From Oscillospiraceae bacterium (GTDB taxonomy: Bacteria; Bacillota; Clostridia; Oscillospirales; Oscillospiraceae), in NCBI GenBank assembly GCA_009778485.1, contig WRJQ01000012.1:1-42371 (forward strand): a DNA stretch of 42,371 nt, in the 5' to 3' direction. The notes beneath the pieces were generated by a model. That model was not told where the DNA came from, ran no database searches, and saw nothing but the letters and a program-made list of their open reading frames with translations. Made by a program: the position numbers and the translations under genes. Positions within the stretch are counted from its first letter, which is position 1. Each line of letters starts with the position of its first letter. Shown here one piece after another: positions 33,180 through 40,953 of the stretch.

Positions 33180-33938
33180 ATGGGCTCAAGCGTTAGCATG
33201 AAAAGCTTCAATGCGTATTACGCAGATAAGCAGGCGCTGAAAGACGTCAACCTGGAGATACCCCAAAACAGCATCTATGCATTCATCGGGCCTTCCGGTT
33301 GCGGGAAGACGACGCTGCTGCGGTCGATAAACCGCTTGAACGATCTGATTCCCTCCTTTAGCCGCACCGGGACTATCGCAGTCGGCGAGCACGACGTCTA
33401 CGGGCTGCGGGGCAGGAATGCCGTCAGCCGGCTGCGCCGCGGTATAGGGATGGTTTTCCAACAGCCCAACCCCCTGCCTATGACCGTTATGCAAAACCTT
33501 TTGCTGCCGGTCAAGGAGCATTACAAGGACGCTAATTCAACAATGGAGGCGCTGGCCGCGGAGAACCTGCGCAAAGCCGGCCTCTACGAAGAACTTGGCG
33601 ACCGCGTGCACAAAGCGGCTCTATTATTATCCGGCGGCCAGCAGCAGCGGCTGTGCATCGCCCGTGCGCTCATGCTCGACCCCGAGGTCATGCTCTTTGA
33701 CGAGCCATGCTCGGCGCTGGATCCGATTTCAACCTTCAAGATCGAGGATTTGCTCATGGAGATAAAAAAGGAGCATACCATCATCATCGTTACGCACAAT
33801 ATGGAGCAAGCCCGCCGCATCGCCGACCATACGGCCTTTTTCTACCAGGGGGAGATCGTTGAGTGGGGCGCCACGCGAAAAATGTTCATGGAACCTGAGC
33901 AGGAGCTGACTCAGAAGTACATACGAGGCGTAATGTGA
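33180..33938 (+). CDS. pstB: Phosphate ABC transporter ATPase PstB
   Basis: The 252-residue ATPase has Walker A GPSGCGKTTLLRSINRLNDL, Q-loop VFQQPNPLPMTV, the signature LSGGQQQRLCIARAL, Walker B VMLFDEPCSALDP and the H-loop IIIVTHNMEQARRIAD. The SINRLND segment after Walker A and the PNPLP motif are typical of PstB. It starts 1 nt after the pstA stop with GGAGGAGG upstream. Confidence 0.96.
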   Translation: MGSSVSMKSFNAYYADKQALKDVNLEIPQNSIYAFIGPSGCGKTTLLRSINRLNDLIPSFSRTGTIAVGEHDVYGLRGRNAVSRLRRGIGMVFQQPNPLPMTVMQNLLLPVKEHYKDANSTMEALAAENLRKAGLYEELGDRVHKAALLLSGGQQQRLCIARALMLDPEVMLFDEPCSALDPISTFKIEDLLMEIKKEHTIIIVTHNMEQARRIADHTAFFYQGEIVEWGATRKMFMEPEQELTQKYIRGVM

Positions 33939-33972
33939 TGTTGAGATACGAATACGCATGGAGGTCTTGTTA

Positions 33973-34635
33973 ATGCGGAATGCCTATATGAAAAAACTCA
34001 CACAGTTAAGCGACCTGCTCACACAGATGGGCGCGCTGATCGAGGAAGCTATCGCGCTGGCGATTCGCGCGTTGGAGGAGCAGAACGTCGAGTTTGCGGC
34101 TAAGGCCGTCGCGTATGACCCGGAAATAGATAATAAGGAGAGGGATATCGAGTCGCTCTGTCTTCAGTTGTTACTTCATCAGCAGCCTGTGGCCGGAGAC
34201 CTGCGCCTTATTTCGGCTGCTCTGCAGATGGTTCACGACATGGAGCGAATAGGCGACCACGCTGCCGACATCGCCGAAATCACGATTCACATGGCAGGAG
34301 CGCCGTACGCAGACAAACTGGCGCACATCCCGCAGATGGCCGAGGTCACTGCGGGGATGGTAACCCAGGCTGTCGACGCATTCGTCAAACGGGATCTCGC
34401 GCTCGCAGGCGCGGTGATAGAGCGGGACGACGAGGTCGACGCGCTGTTCGTTCGTACAAGGGCTGACCTGATCGATCTGTTCCGCGCCGACAATGCCAAC
34501 GGAGATCAGGCTTTTGACCTTATGATGGCTGCAAAGTATTTCGAGAAGATCGGCGACCATGCCGAGAATATTGCCGAATGGGTCGTGTTCGCGATTACCG
34601 GCGAACACAAACGAGTCTCATGGGAGAGCGAATAA
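33973..34635 (+). CDS. phoU: Phosphate transport regulator PhoU
   Basis: The protein has about 220 residues with two repeated three-helix bundles, each carrying the PhoU metal motif: ERIGDHAADIAE in the first half and EKIGDHAENIAE in the second. PhoU restrains Pst uptake and keeps the PhoR/PhoP system off when phosphate is plentiful; no phoPR genes are in view. The ATG at 33973 has GGAGG 8 nt upstream, so it is preferred to the ATG at 33958, which lies on the ribosome binding site itself. Confidence 0.94.
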   Translation: MRNAYMKKLTQLSDLLTQMGALIEEAIALAIRALEEQNVEFAAKAVAYDPEIDNKERDIESLCLQLLLHQQPVAGDLRLISAALQMVHDMERIGDHAADIAEITIHMAGAPYADKLAHIPQMAEVTAGMVTQAVDAFVKRDLALAGAVIERDDEVDALFVRTRADLIDLFRADNANGDQAFDLMMAAKYFEKIGDHAENIAEWVVFAITGEHKRVSWESE

Positions 34636-34644
34636 TACGAAAAA

Positions 34645-34685
34645 AAATTCTAGTTGTTTATCAAAATGATAAACAACTAGAATTT
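34645..34685. terminator. Bidirectional terminator after phoU
   Basis: A perfect 18-bp stem (34645-34662 with 34668-34685) and 5-nt loop is flanked by an A-run on the left and a T-rich run on the right. It lies between convergent genes and closes both the pst-phoU and the uvrC-led operons. Confidence 0.9.
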
Positions 34686-34708
34686 ATTTTTATTGCATCT
34701 TTTAGGAG

Positions 34709-35269
34709 TTAGTCGTCAAGATCCGGGACAAAAGGCGCCGGAGCTTGCGCCGGCTGAATAGTCGCGGCAGGAACAGTCGGCGCGGCCGGCTGAAGCGGAG
34801 CTTGAGCGGCAGCCCTGGCCGCCTGGCGGAATTTTGTCCTTGACTGCCTTATCTCCTCAAGCGCGGCAGCCAGAGCCTCTTCCGTACGCATCATCGCATC
34901 GTCGACATACTCGTTTGCGACCCGCCGCAGCTCGGTAGAGTTGGTCTCGGCTGCTGTCAGCATCTGCCTGCTTTTAGTAATTGATTCCCTGGTGATCTCC
35001 TGCTCGTCGATGAGCTGGTGTGCGCGTTCCTCGGCGGCGTGCCTGATGTTCTCCGCTTCGCGCTTGGCGTTGTTGATAAAGTCCGTCCTTGCTTCCAGAA
35101 GCCTGTTCGCTTCGGCAATCTCGGTCGGGAACTGCGCCCGGATCTCGTCAAGCAAATCAAGCGCTTTATCGCGCTCTATCACGCATTTCTCCGCGCCCAG
35201 CGGGAATCCCCAAGCGTCTGTTATCATGCTGTACAGCATTTCCAGCAACTCCGGTATCCTACTGCTCAT
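34709..35269 (-). CDS. Coiled-coil protein of unknown function (DivIVA/ATPase-H-like)
   Basis: The protein has about 186 residues. Residues 1-40 are a small N-terminal domain (IPELLEMLYSMITDAWGFPLGAEKCVIERD). Residues 40-140 are a long coiled coil with many Glu, Arg and Ala, and the rest is an Ala/Pro/Gln-rich tail. It resembles Clostridial proteins labelled ATPase or DivIVA-like found after coaD; no catalytic motif is visible. The ATG shares a base with the coaD stop (TAATG), with GGAG upstream, so the two are coupled. Function is unknown; a scaffold role is only a guess. Confidence 0.7.
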   Translation of the reverse strand: MSSRIPELLEMLYSMITDAWGFPLGAEKCVIERDKALDLLDEIRAQFPTEIAEANRLLEARTDFINNAKREAENIRHAAEERAHQLIDEQEITRESITKSRQMLTAAETNSTELRRVANEYVDDAMMRTEEALAAALEEIRQSRTKFRQAARAAAQAPLQPAAPTVPAATIQPAQAPAPFVPDLDD

Positions 35270-35763
35270 TAGGCTCTCCACCCCTCATCTTCAGCTTTCT
35301 TGATGACATCCTGAATTATTTCCTTAGGTACGAAAGTCTCGAGGTCCGCGCCGTATTTCGCCATTTCCTTGACGACAGAGGAACTGAGGTATGTATACCT
35401 CTCGCTTGAAGGCATGAACAAAGTCTCTATGCCGCTGTCAAGCTTCCTGTTGACGAGCGCTATCTGGAACTCCCAGTCAAAGTCGGAAACCGCCCGCAAA
35501 CCTTTGATAATTACCTTCGCGTCTCTTTCCCGCATGAACTCTACAAGGAGGCTCTCGGACCACTCGACTTCGACGTTGGAGAACCTCTCAACGGTACGTT
35601 TTATGAGTTCAACCCTTTCGTCCCGGTTGAACATTGGGCGCTTGCCGGAGTTGACCATCACGCATACAATCAGCTTGTCGAATACGGCGGCCGCCCGCCT
35701 GATTATATTGAGATGCCCGAGTGTTATCGGGTCAAAGCTGCCCGGATATACGGCAATATTCAT
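35269..35763 (-). CDS. coaD: Phosphopantetheine adenylyltransferase CoaD
   Basis: The 164-residue nucleotidyltransferase has YPGSFDPITLGHLNII (with the T/HxGH motif), the SGKRPMFNRDERVELIK segment, GLRAVSDFDWEFQ and the ISSS-like YLSSSVVKEMA. It makes dephospho-CoA from phosphopantetheine and ATP. It lies 12 bp after rsmD, a widely conserved pair. Confidence 0.96.
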   Translation of the reverse strand: MNIAVYPGSFDPITLGHLNIIRRAAAVFDKLIVCVMVNSGKRPMFNRDERVELIKRTVERFSNVEVEWSESLLVEFMRERDAKVIIKGLRAVSDFDWEFQIALVNRKLDSGIETLFMPSSERYTYLSSSVVKEMAKYGADLETFVPKEIIQDVIKKAEDEGWRA

Positions 35764-35775
35764 CGATTACCTCTT

Positions 35776-36321
35776 CTATGTCTCGCGCCTTTCGTACCTT
35801 GCGATTTTTACTTGCCCGTACCTGTACTCCTTTTGCAGGACGTACGGCAAAGCGGCTTCGGGCGAACGCATATCGGCGCGCGTCTCGCAGATGATTATAC
35901 CATTTACATTCAGTTTGTCAAATTCTATTATCCTTGCGACGGCCGCAGCAGCCAGTTCGCTCTTATACGGCGGGTCCATAAGTATGATATCGAAAGGCTC
36001 GCACCTCTTCAGGTATGTCAGCGCATCCCTCGCATAAACCGAAGCGCCCTCCTCAAAACCGCACAGTTTTAGGTTCTGGCGGATAAGCCTGACGGAGGTC
36101 AGGTCCCTATCCACGAACGCGACGCTCCCCGCCCCCCTCGAGAGCGCTTCGACGCCCATCTGCCCGGTGCCCGCGAATAAATCGAGCACTTTCCGCCCTT
36201 CGATATCGAACTGGATAATGTTGAACACGGCCTCTTTGACCATGTCGCTTGTAGGCCTTATCGATTCCCCCTGCGGTTCTTTTAACCTGCGCCCGCCTGC
36301 AGTACCGGCTATAACTCTCAA
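35776..36321 (-). CDS. rsmD: 16S rRNA m2G966 methyltransferase RsmD
   Basis: The 181-residue protein begins MRVIAGTAGGRRLKEP and contains RPTSDMVKEAVFNII, the SAM loop VLDLFAGTGQMGVEALSRGA and the catalytic DPPY in ILMDPPYKSEL. It methylates N2 of G966 in 16S rRNA. Its ATG overlaps the uvrC stop by 4 nt. Confidence 0.95.
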   Translation of the reverse strand: MRVIAGTAGGRRLKEPQGESIRPTSDMVKEAVFNIIQFDIEGRKVLDLFAGTGQMGVEALSRGAGSVAFVDRDLTSVRLIRQNLKLCGFEEGASVYARDALTYLKRCEPFDIILMDPPYKSELAAAAVARIIEFDKLNVNGIIICETRADMRSPEAALPYVLQKEYRYGQVKIARYERRET

Positions 36322-38168
36322 TGCTTACCCCCACCTTCCGGCATGCTCTCCTGTTTGTCTTGGCCGTGAAAGTACGCGTGCACTTTCTCCGCGACTTTAT
36401 CCGGCACAACCGCGGCCAGCTCATCTTTCTCCGCTCGCGCTATCGCGCGGATGCTCCCAAAACGCTTGAGCAGCTCATTCCTGCGTTTCTCACCAATGCC
36501 CTCAATCTCGTCGAGCTTGGATTTTATGCTGTTCTTTGAACGAAGGCTCCTGTGGTACTCTATCGCGAACCTGTGCGTCTCCTCCTGAATGCTGCCTATA
36601 TGCGCGAATACTGCCGGGTTGGCTGAAAGGCCGACCTTCTCCCCTTCCGGCGTGACAAGGTCGCGGGTTCTGTGCTTATCGTCCTTGACCATCCCGAGCA
36701 CCGGCAAGTCGACCCCCGCCGCCTCGAGCACAGACTTTGCCGCCGCAGCGTGCGCCTCGCCCCCGTCAATAAGCATCAAGTCGGGCAGGGTCGCGAACTT
36801 CTCGTCGCCGGCGAGGTACCTTTCCACTCTTCTTGAAACCGCCTCCGCCATGCTTGCGTAGTCGTCCTGGCCTTGCCCGGCTTTTATCTTGAAGCGCCTG
36901 TACTCCTTCTTGGCCGGCTTCCACCTGATAAAGACTGTCAAGGATGCCACAATATCCGACGAGCCCGTATTTGATACGTCATACGCCTCGACTCGCTCCG
37001 GCGGCGCTTCGAGTTTCAGCGCGACGCGCAGCCATTCCAGCGTTTTTAGAGTCTTCTCCTCGTATGTGGAAGCGCGCTCGACCTCTTCCCTGGCGTTCAT
37101 GTTCGCGGTCTCGACAAGTTTTGCCTTGTCGCCGCGCTTTGGCTGCATTATGTCAACTGTGCGCCCGGCTTTCTCCGTGAAGAACGCCTTGAGCAGCTCG
37201 ACGTCCGGTGTTGACACAGGCAGATATATAGTGCCGGGCAGCACGCCCCGCTTGTCGTAATACTGCATTACTATGCTTGACATCGCGTCACGGTCTTCTT
37301 CAATCGGCGTATCGAAAAGCTCGGCGTCTTTCGATATCAGCCTGCCGCTGACATAATGCAGCACGGTAAAGCAGCTTCTCGCTGAGCCTCTGAAGTACCC
37401 TGCGACGTCTGTGTCCGCCAGCGATCCGGCGATCACCAATTGCTTCTGCTCAAGCTGCGCTATCGCGCGCAGCCGGTCGCGCTTCTCGGCGGCGAGTTCA
37501 TACAGTAGGCCGGCGGCGGCTTCGTTCATCTCTTCCGTCAGTTTCGCGCTCACTCCCGCAGTCTTGCCTTGCATTGCGTCGATCGCTGTCGCCACTGATT
37601 CCCTGTACCGCTCCGCCAGCGCGGCGTCCTGGCAATACGCGTCGCATGCGCCCATGTGGTAGTTCAGGCAGGGTCTTTGCTTGCCAATCAATTTGCTGAG
37701 ATTCTTACCGCAAGTCGGGATCCTCAGCGCTTTGCTCACGGCGCCGATGGCTTCGCGCGTAATCGCCCTGCCGCCGTACGGCCCGAGGTACTTAGCGCCG
37801 TCGTCCGCCGGCTTGCCGACGATGGTGAATACCGGATACTCTTCACGCGTATCTACCCGAATATACGGATAGCCTTTATCGTCGCGGAGTTTGATATTGT
37901 ACTTGGGCATATGGTGCTTGATCAAAGAGTTTTCAAGCACGAGAGCCTCATGCTCGGAGTTCGAGACGATTACGTCGAAGTCAGAGATTTTCGACACCAT
38001 GACCGCCGTCTTTACGTCATGCGCCCCGTGGAAGTAGCTGCTCACCCTGTTCTTCAACTGTTTCGCTTTGCCCACGTAAATCACTTTGCTGTGCTTGTCT
38101 TTCATTATATAAACGCCGGGGAGCATGGGAAGCTCCAGCGCTTTTTCGCGCAAAGAGTCGCTCAACAT
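36318..38168 (-). CDS. uvrC: Excinuclease ABC subunit C (UvrC)
   Basis: The 616-residue protein has the GIY-YIG nuclease at the N-terminus (LPGVYIMKDKHSKVIYVGKA), a cysteine cluster (CGKN, PCLNYHMGACDAYCQ), a UVR segment, the RNase H-like C-nuclease (EAYDVSNTGSSDIVASLTVF, LMLIDGGEAH) and a C-terminal helix-hairpin-helix pair. It makes both incisions in nucleotide excision repair with UvrA and UvrB. It is the first gene of the uvrC-rsmD-coaD operon. A G-rich ribosome binding site lies before the ATG. Confidence 0.96.
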   Translation of the reverse strand: MLSDSLREKALELPMLPGVYIMKDKHSKVIYVGKAKQLKNRVSSYFHGAHDVKTAVMVSKISDFDVIVSNSEHEALVLENSLIKHHMPKYNIKLRDDKGYPYIRVDTREEYPVFTIVGKPADDGAKYLGPYGGRAITREAIGAVSKALRIPTCGKNLSKLIGKQRPCLNYHMGACDAYCQDAALAERYRESVATAIDAMQGKTAGVSAKLTEEMNEAAAGLLYELAAEKRDRLRAIAQLEQKQLVIAGSLADTDVAGYFRGSARSCFTVLHYVSGRLISKDAELFDTPIEEDRDAMSSIVMQYYDKRGVLPGTIYLPVSTPDVELLKAFFTEKAGRTVDIMQPKRGDKAKLVETANMNAREEVERASTYEEKTLKTLEWLRVALKLEAPPERVEAYDVSNTGSSDIVASLTVFIRWKPAKKEYRRFKIKAGQGQDDYASMAEAVSRRVERYLAGDEKFATLPDLMLIDGGEAHAAAAKSVLEAAGVDLPVLGMVKDDKHRTRDLVTPEGEKVGLSANPAVFAHIGSIQEETHRFAIEYHRSLRSKNSIKSKLDEIEGIGEKRRNELLKRFGSIRAIARAEKDELAAVVPDKVAEKVHAYFHGQDKQESMPEGGGKH

Positions 38169-38192
38169 GAATCACCCCCCTAGTACTCTAGG

Positions 38193-38221
38193 ATTATGGC
38201 ACATTTTGCTGAAAAAGGCAA
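38193..38221 (-). promoter_or_regulatory. Promoter for the uvrC operon
   Basis: On the minus strand TTGCCT (38221-38216), a 17-bp spacer and CATAAT (38198-38193) lie 25 nt before the uvrC ATG. Confidence 0.6.
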
Positions 38222-38229
38222 CTTATGTG

Positions 38230-38258
38230 TTGCCGCGTTGCCGCCATGATGGTAGAAT
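38230..38258 (+). promoter_or_regulatory. Promoter for the DNA ligase gene
   Basis: TTGCCG (38230-38235) and TAGAAT (38253-38258) are 17 bp apart, 29 bp before the ATG at 38288. The divergent uvrC promoter lies immediately to its left. Confidence 0.5.
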
Positions 38259-38287
38259 AGCACATCCTCAAAAGGAGTTGACCCAAT

Positions 38288-39589
38288 ATGGAAGACGCAT
38301 ACAGCAACACGGAAGCCATGAATCTGTTCAGCCGCATTGCGCTTACGAGCTCGACCCTGGCGAAAAAAGAGATCCTGTCGGAAAACGCGGAGAACGAATG
38401 CTTTAAACTGATGCTCGGCTATCTGCTGAACCCATTCTTTATAACAGGCATATCCGCAAAAAAGATAAGCAAAGAAACTGCAAAAGCGCCAACGATGCAG
38501 TTTCCCACCTTTCATGAGTTGATGCAGTATCTTTTCGAGAACAATACGGGCAGCGATGAAGTCATCGCCAACATCCACGCCTTCCTCTCAGAGCAAACGC
38601 CTGAACTGCGCGCGTTCTACGAGAGCATCATCACAAGAAGCGCGCGCCTTGGCTGCGACACAAAGACAGTCAACAGCGTTTACGGCAGCGGTTTCATACC
38701 GCAATGGGAAGTCCAGCAGGCGTACACAATCGACAAGACCCCGCTTAAACCCGGCGAATGGTTCAGCCTCTCCCAAAAGCTAAACGGAGTCCGCGGGACA
38801 TTTTTCGAGAGGAAGCTGATAAGCCGCCAGGGCAAAGAGTTTGCGGGCCTCGACCATATAATCAGCGATATCTGCACGATACTCCCCGACGCGGAAGACT
38901 GGGTGCTCGACGGCGAGCTGGTCCGCGACAACAGCGAAGGGCTGTCCGACAACGAGAACTTCAGAATAGGCACAGGCATACTCAGCCAGGACGACGCCGA
39001 TAAAGGCGAGATAAAGCTAATCGTGTTCGACGTGCTGCCTGTGGCAGATTTCATCGAAGGAGAAAGCAAGCTGTCATATAAGGAACGCCTGGCTTTCATG
39101 GGCGATTTGCGCGAGCGCGCGAAAGCCGCCGGGCTGAGGTCGCTCGAAATAATAAGCAGCCTCTACTCCGGCGACGACGTCTCTGAAATAGATCGCTACC
39201 TTGATATTATGGTCAGCGAGGATAAAGAAGGCTTGATGCTCAACAGGGACAGCAAGTACTATAGGAAAAGGCACAATGGGATTCTTAAGGTCAAGCGCTT
39301 CTACACGGTAGACCTGGTCGTGACATCCGTCGAGGAAGGCGGGGGGCGGCTTTCCGGTATGCTCGGCGCGTTCGTAGTCGACTACAAAGGTAACAGCCTG
39401 AATGTCGGCTCCGGCATGACTGACGAGCAGCGCAGCGAGTTCTGGGAGATGCGCGGCGACCTCCCCGGGCGCGTTATCGAAGTCAAGTACAAAGAAGAGA
39501 GCAGCGATAAGAAAACCGGGCTGCACAGCTTGCAGTTCCCGATTTTCGTGTCGCTGAGAGAAGAGGGCAAAGAAGAGAGCTATTATTGA
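38288..39589 (+). CDS. ATP-dependent DNA ligase
   Basis: The protein has 433 residues. The adenylation motif is KLNGVRG with Lys164 as the likely AMP acceptor. It is followed by LISRQGKEFAGLDHI, DWVLDGELV, the EGLML motif (SEDKEGLMLNRDSKYY) and the LKVKRFYTVDLVV motif leading into an OB-fold (SLNVGSGMTDEQR). This order is that of ATP-dependent, not NAD-dependent, ligases. The first 130 residues are helical and resemble N-terminal parts of phage-type ligases. Bacteria already have LigA, so this is an accessory, perhaps phage-derived, repair enzyme; no Ku or LigD partner is nearby. An AAAAGGAG site precedes the ATG. Confidence 0.85.
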   Translation: MEDAYSNTEAMNLFSRIALTSSTLAKKEILSENAENECFKLMLGYLLNPFFITGISAKKISKETAKAPTMQFPTFHELMQYLFENNTGSDEVIANIHAFLSEQTPELRAFYESIITRSARLGCDTKTVNSVYGSGFIPQWEVQQAYTIDKTPLKPGEWFSLSQKLNGVRGTFFERKLISRQGKEFAGLDHIISDICTILPDAEDWVLDGELVRDNSEGLSDNENFRIGTGILSQDDADKGEIKLIVFDVLPVADFIEGESKLSYKERLAFMGDLRERAKAAGLRSLEIISSLYSGDDVSEIDRYLDIMVSEDKEGLMLNRDSKYYRKRHNGILKVKRFYTVDLVVTSVEEGGGRLSGMLGAFVVDYKGNSLNVGSGMTDEQRSEFWEMRGDLPGRVIEVKYKEESSDKKTGLHSLQFPIFVSLREEGKEESYY

Positions 39590-39600
39590 ACGATTGTGTT

Positions 39601-39638
39601 TGTTCAGGTACCCACTACCTCCAGGGGGTACCTGAACA
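39601..39638. terminator. Hairpin between ligase and HipA-like gene
   Basis: A perfect 13-bp stem (39601-39613 with 39626-39638) and 12-nt loop lies between convergent genes. It may end both transcripts, though no clear T-run follows. Its right arm is part of the 17-bp repeat shared with 103-119. Confidence 0.6.
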
Positions 39639-39641
39639 GTT
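39625..39641 (+). repeat. 17-bp dispersed repeat, copy 2
   Basis: This is an exact, same-orientation copy of the sequence at 103-119. Here it overlaps the right arm of the hairpin downstream of the ligase gene. Confidence 0.6.
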
Positions 39642-39653
39642 GCGAACGATTTA

Positions 39654-40709
39654 CTATTCCAACAACTCCTTGATTCGTGCCTGAGACTCCGCAAACCGCT
39701 CCGCCGGAACATATTTTCTTATTTCGCTGTAATCCACCGATTGTAATCTTTCTACAATATCGTCGTGGTTCTTGATGAACCGCTTTGACCAGTCATCAAG
39801 CGGTAATAGAGAGCTTCGCCCCTTCGTTGCATTGCTAACACCCATAAACTCTATGTTAAACGCAATATTGTGGTCGTAGCACGGCGCAAGAGAGATAAAC
39901 TCAAAGGTCTTTGCATCGTACAGAACGCCCGTGTTCTCATCGTGCATATCCGGGTTCCCGATAAGGTAATTGAAGATATACAAACGCTCGATCTGTGCCG
40001 CAATGTCCTTTCTCCCAATTCTTACGAACTCGTTATAGATTTCTTCGTCCGTATCAAAGTACCGTTTTAGTTCCGCCGCGTGAACAAGAGATATTTTTTC
40101 ATTGGTGAACAGCTCTATATTCACGAAATCGCCGTCCAGCTCACATTTTGCGACAGATATGCCGATTTGCTCGCCAAACAAGTACGCGGGATACTCGAGC
40201 TCCGCTTCCTCACGCAGCTTCACAAGGTTTTCGCCGATTATTGCTTTCGTGAAAAAACCTTTCGTCGTGAATAAAGAGGTGTGCCCCGAAAGAAGCTCCG
40301 CCGGATTATCCGTTTTGCCGGTAAGTGCATACAGGCTTAACTCGCGGCTCTTGTCCCTGAGCGAACTCAGCTCGCTCCATGTGTGATCCATGTCCGAAGT
40401 TTTTAGCCAAAAGTTGTCCGTAAACGAAATCCCCGAACTGTCTTTAATCATCTTATCGCGGTCGCGCCCAACTTTTCGCGCGATGTACACCATGTTCATA
40501 TAAGGACGCTGCACATTTTCAAGGCGGGTTGCTATCCATTCAAAGGCATCGACGGGACGGATAGGATCGAGGTTCCTGAGCGCAAAGGGTAGATATTTAG
40601 GCTCGTATACCGTGACTGCATCCCCTTTTCTGTCAAACAGCAGAACAGGGGTATCTTCATGCATTATAGTGTATTTCGACACTCTACCGTTGCCGTTGCT
40701 TTCCGGCAT
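39654..40709 (-). CDS. HipA-like kinase domain protein
   Basis: The protein has about 351 residues. The C-terminal part has the HipA catalytic pattern: YIFNYLIGNPDMHDENTGVL, with the probable catalytic Asp in NPD and metal-binding Asn, followed by LAPCYDHN, which supplies the second metal Asp. HipA kinases phosphorylate aminoacyl-tRNA synthetases or other targets. The N-terminal 170 residues differ from classic HipA, and no HipB-like helix-turn-helix gene lies beside it. It may be a stand-alone regulator or HipA-fold protein of another role. The ATG at 40709 has AGGAGG 8 nt upstream; longer in-frame starts lack this. Confidence 0.75.
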   Translation of the reverse strand: MPESNGNGRVSKYTIMHEDTPVLLFDRKGDAVTVYEPKYLPFALRNLDPIRPVDAFEWIATRLENVQRPYMNMVYIARKVGRDRDKMIKDSSGISFTDNFWLKTSDMDHTWSELSSLRDKSRELSLYALTGKTDNPAELLSGHTSLFTTKGFFTKAIIGENLVKLREEAELEYPAYLFGEQIGISVAKCELDGDFVNIELFTNEKISLVHAAELKRYFDTDEEIYNEFVRIGRKDIAAQIERLYIFNYLIGNPDMHDENTGVLYDAKTFEFISLAPCYDHNIAFNIEFMGVSNATKGRSSLLPLDDWSKRFIKNHDDIVERLQSVDYSEIRKYVPAERFAESQARIKELLE

Positions 40710-40761
40710 TAGCGCCCCCTCCTTACTACCGGGTAAGTACATCGATTTTGCTTCTCTATAA

Positions 40762-40790
40762 AGTATGCCATGTCTCGGTTCGAAATGCAA
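40762..40790 (-). promoter_or_regulatory. Promoter for the HipA-like gene
   Basis: On the minus strand TTGCAT (40790-40785), a 17-bp spacer and CATACT (40767-40762) lie 53 nt before the ATG at 40709. Confidence 0.55.
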
Positions 40791-40872
40791 CATTTCTCAG
40801 CACTGTCAGACTTATTGCACAGAGTTATCGCCCACTATCTTGCACTTCGAATGGCAATCAACCTGTTAATTT

Positions 40873-40916
40873 TTTTATTTGCTTTTTGTTAAATGTTTTA
40901 TTTGCTTTTTGTTAAA
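40873..40916. repeat. Two direct 21-bp repeats before the DUF4143 gene
   Basis: An AT-rich 21-bp sequence at 40873-40893 recurs exactly at 40896-40916 (23-bp period, about two helical turns). The second copy contains the -35 of the downstream promoter, so the pair could be a tandem binding site for a regulator. Confidence 0.75.
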
Positions 40917-40929
40917 AACGTGTTATCAT
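40902..40929 (+). promoter_or_regulatory. Promoter for the DUF4143 ATPase gene
   Basis: TTGCTT (40902-40907), a 16-bp spacer and TATCAT (40924-40929) lie 24 bp before the ATG at 40954. Confidence 0.5.
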
Positions 40930-40953
40930 AGCAGGAGAAAGGCGGATTGTGAG

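Noticed and set aside
103-39641. Attachment sites of a 39.5-kb integrated element (17-bp direct repeat)
   Set aside because: The interval is mostly core genes (dcw, era, pst, uvrC) and contains no integrase, so the repeat is better explained as a dispersed sequence.
40873-40916. CRISPR array
   Set aside because: Only two AT-rich copies with a 2-bp spacing and no spacers; it is a promoter-region direct repeat.
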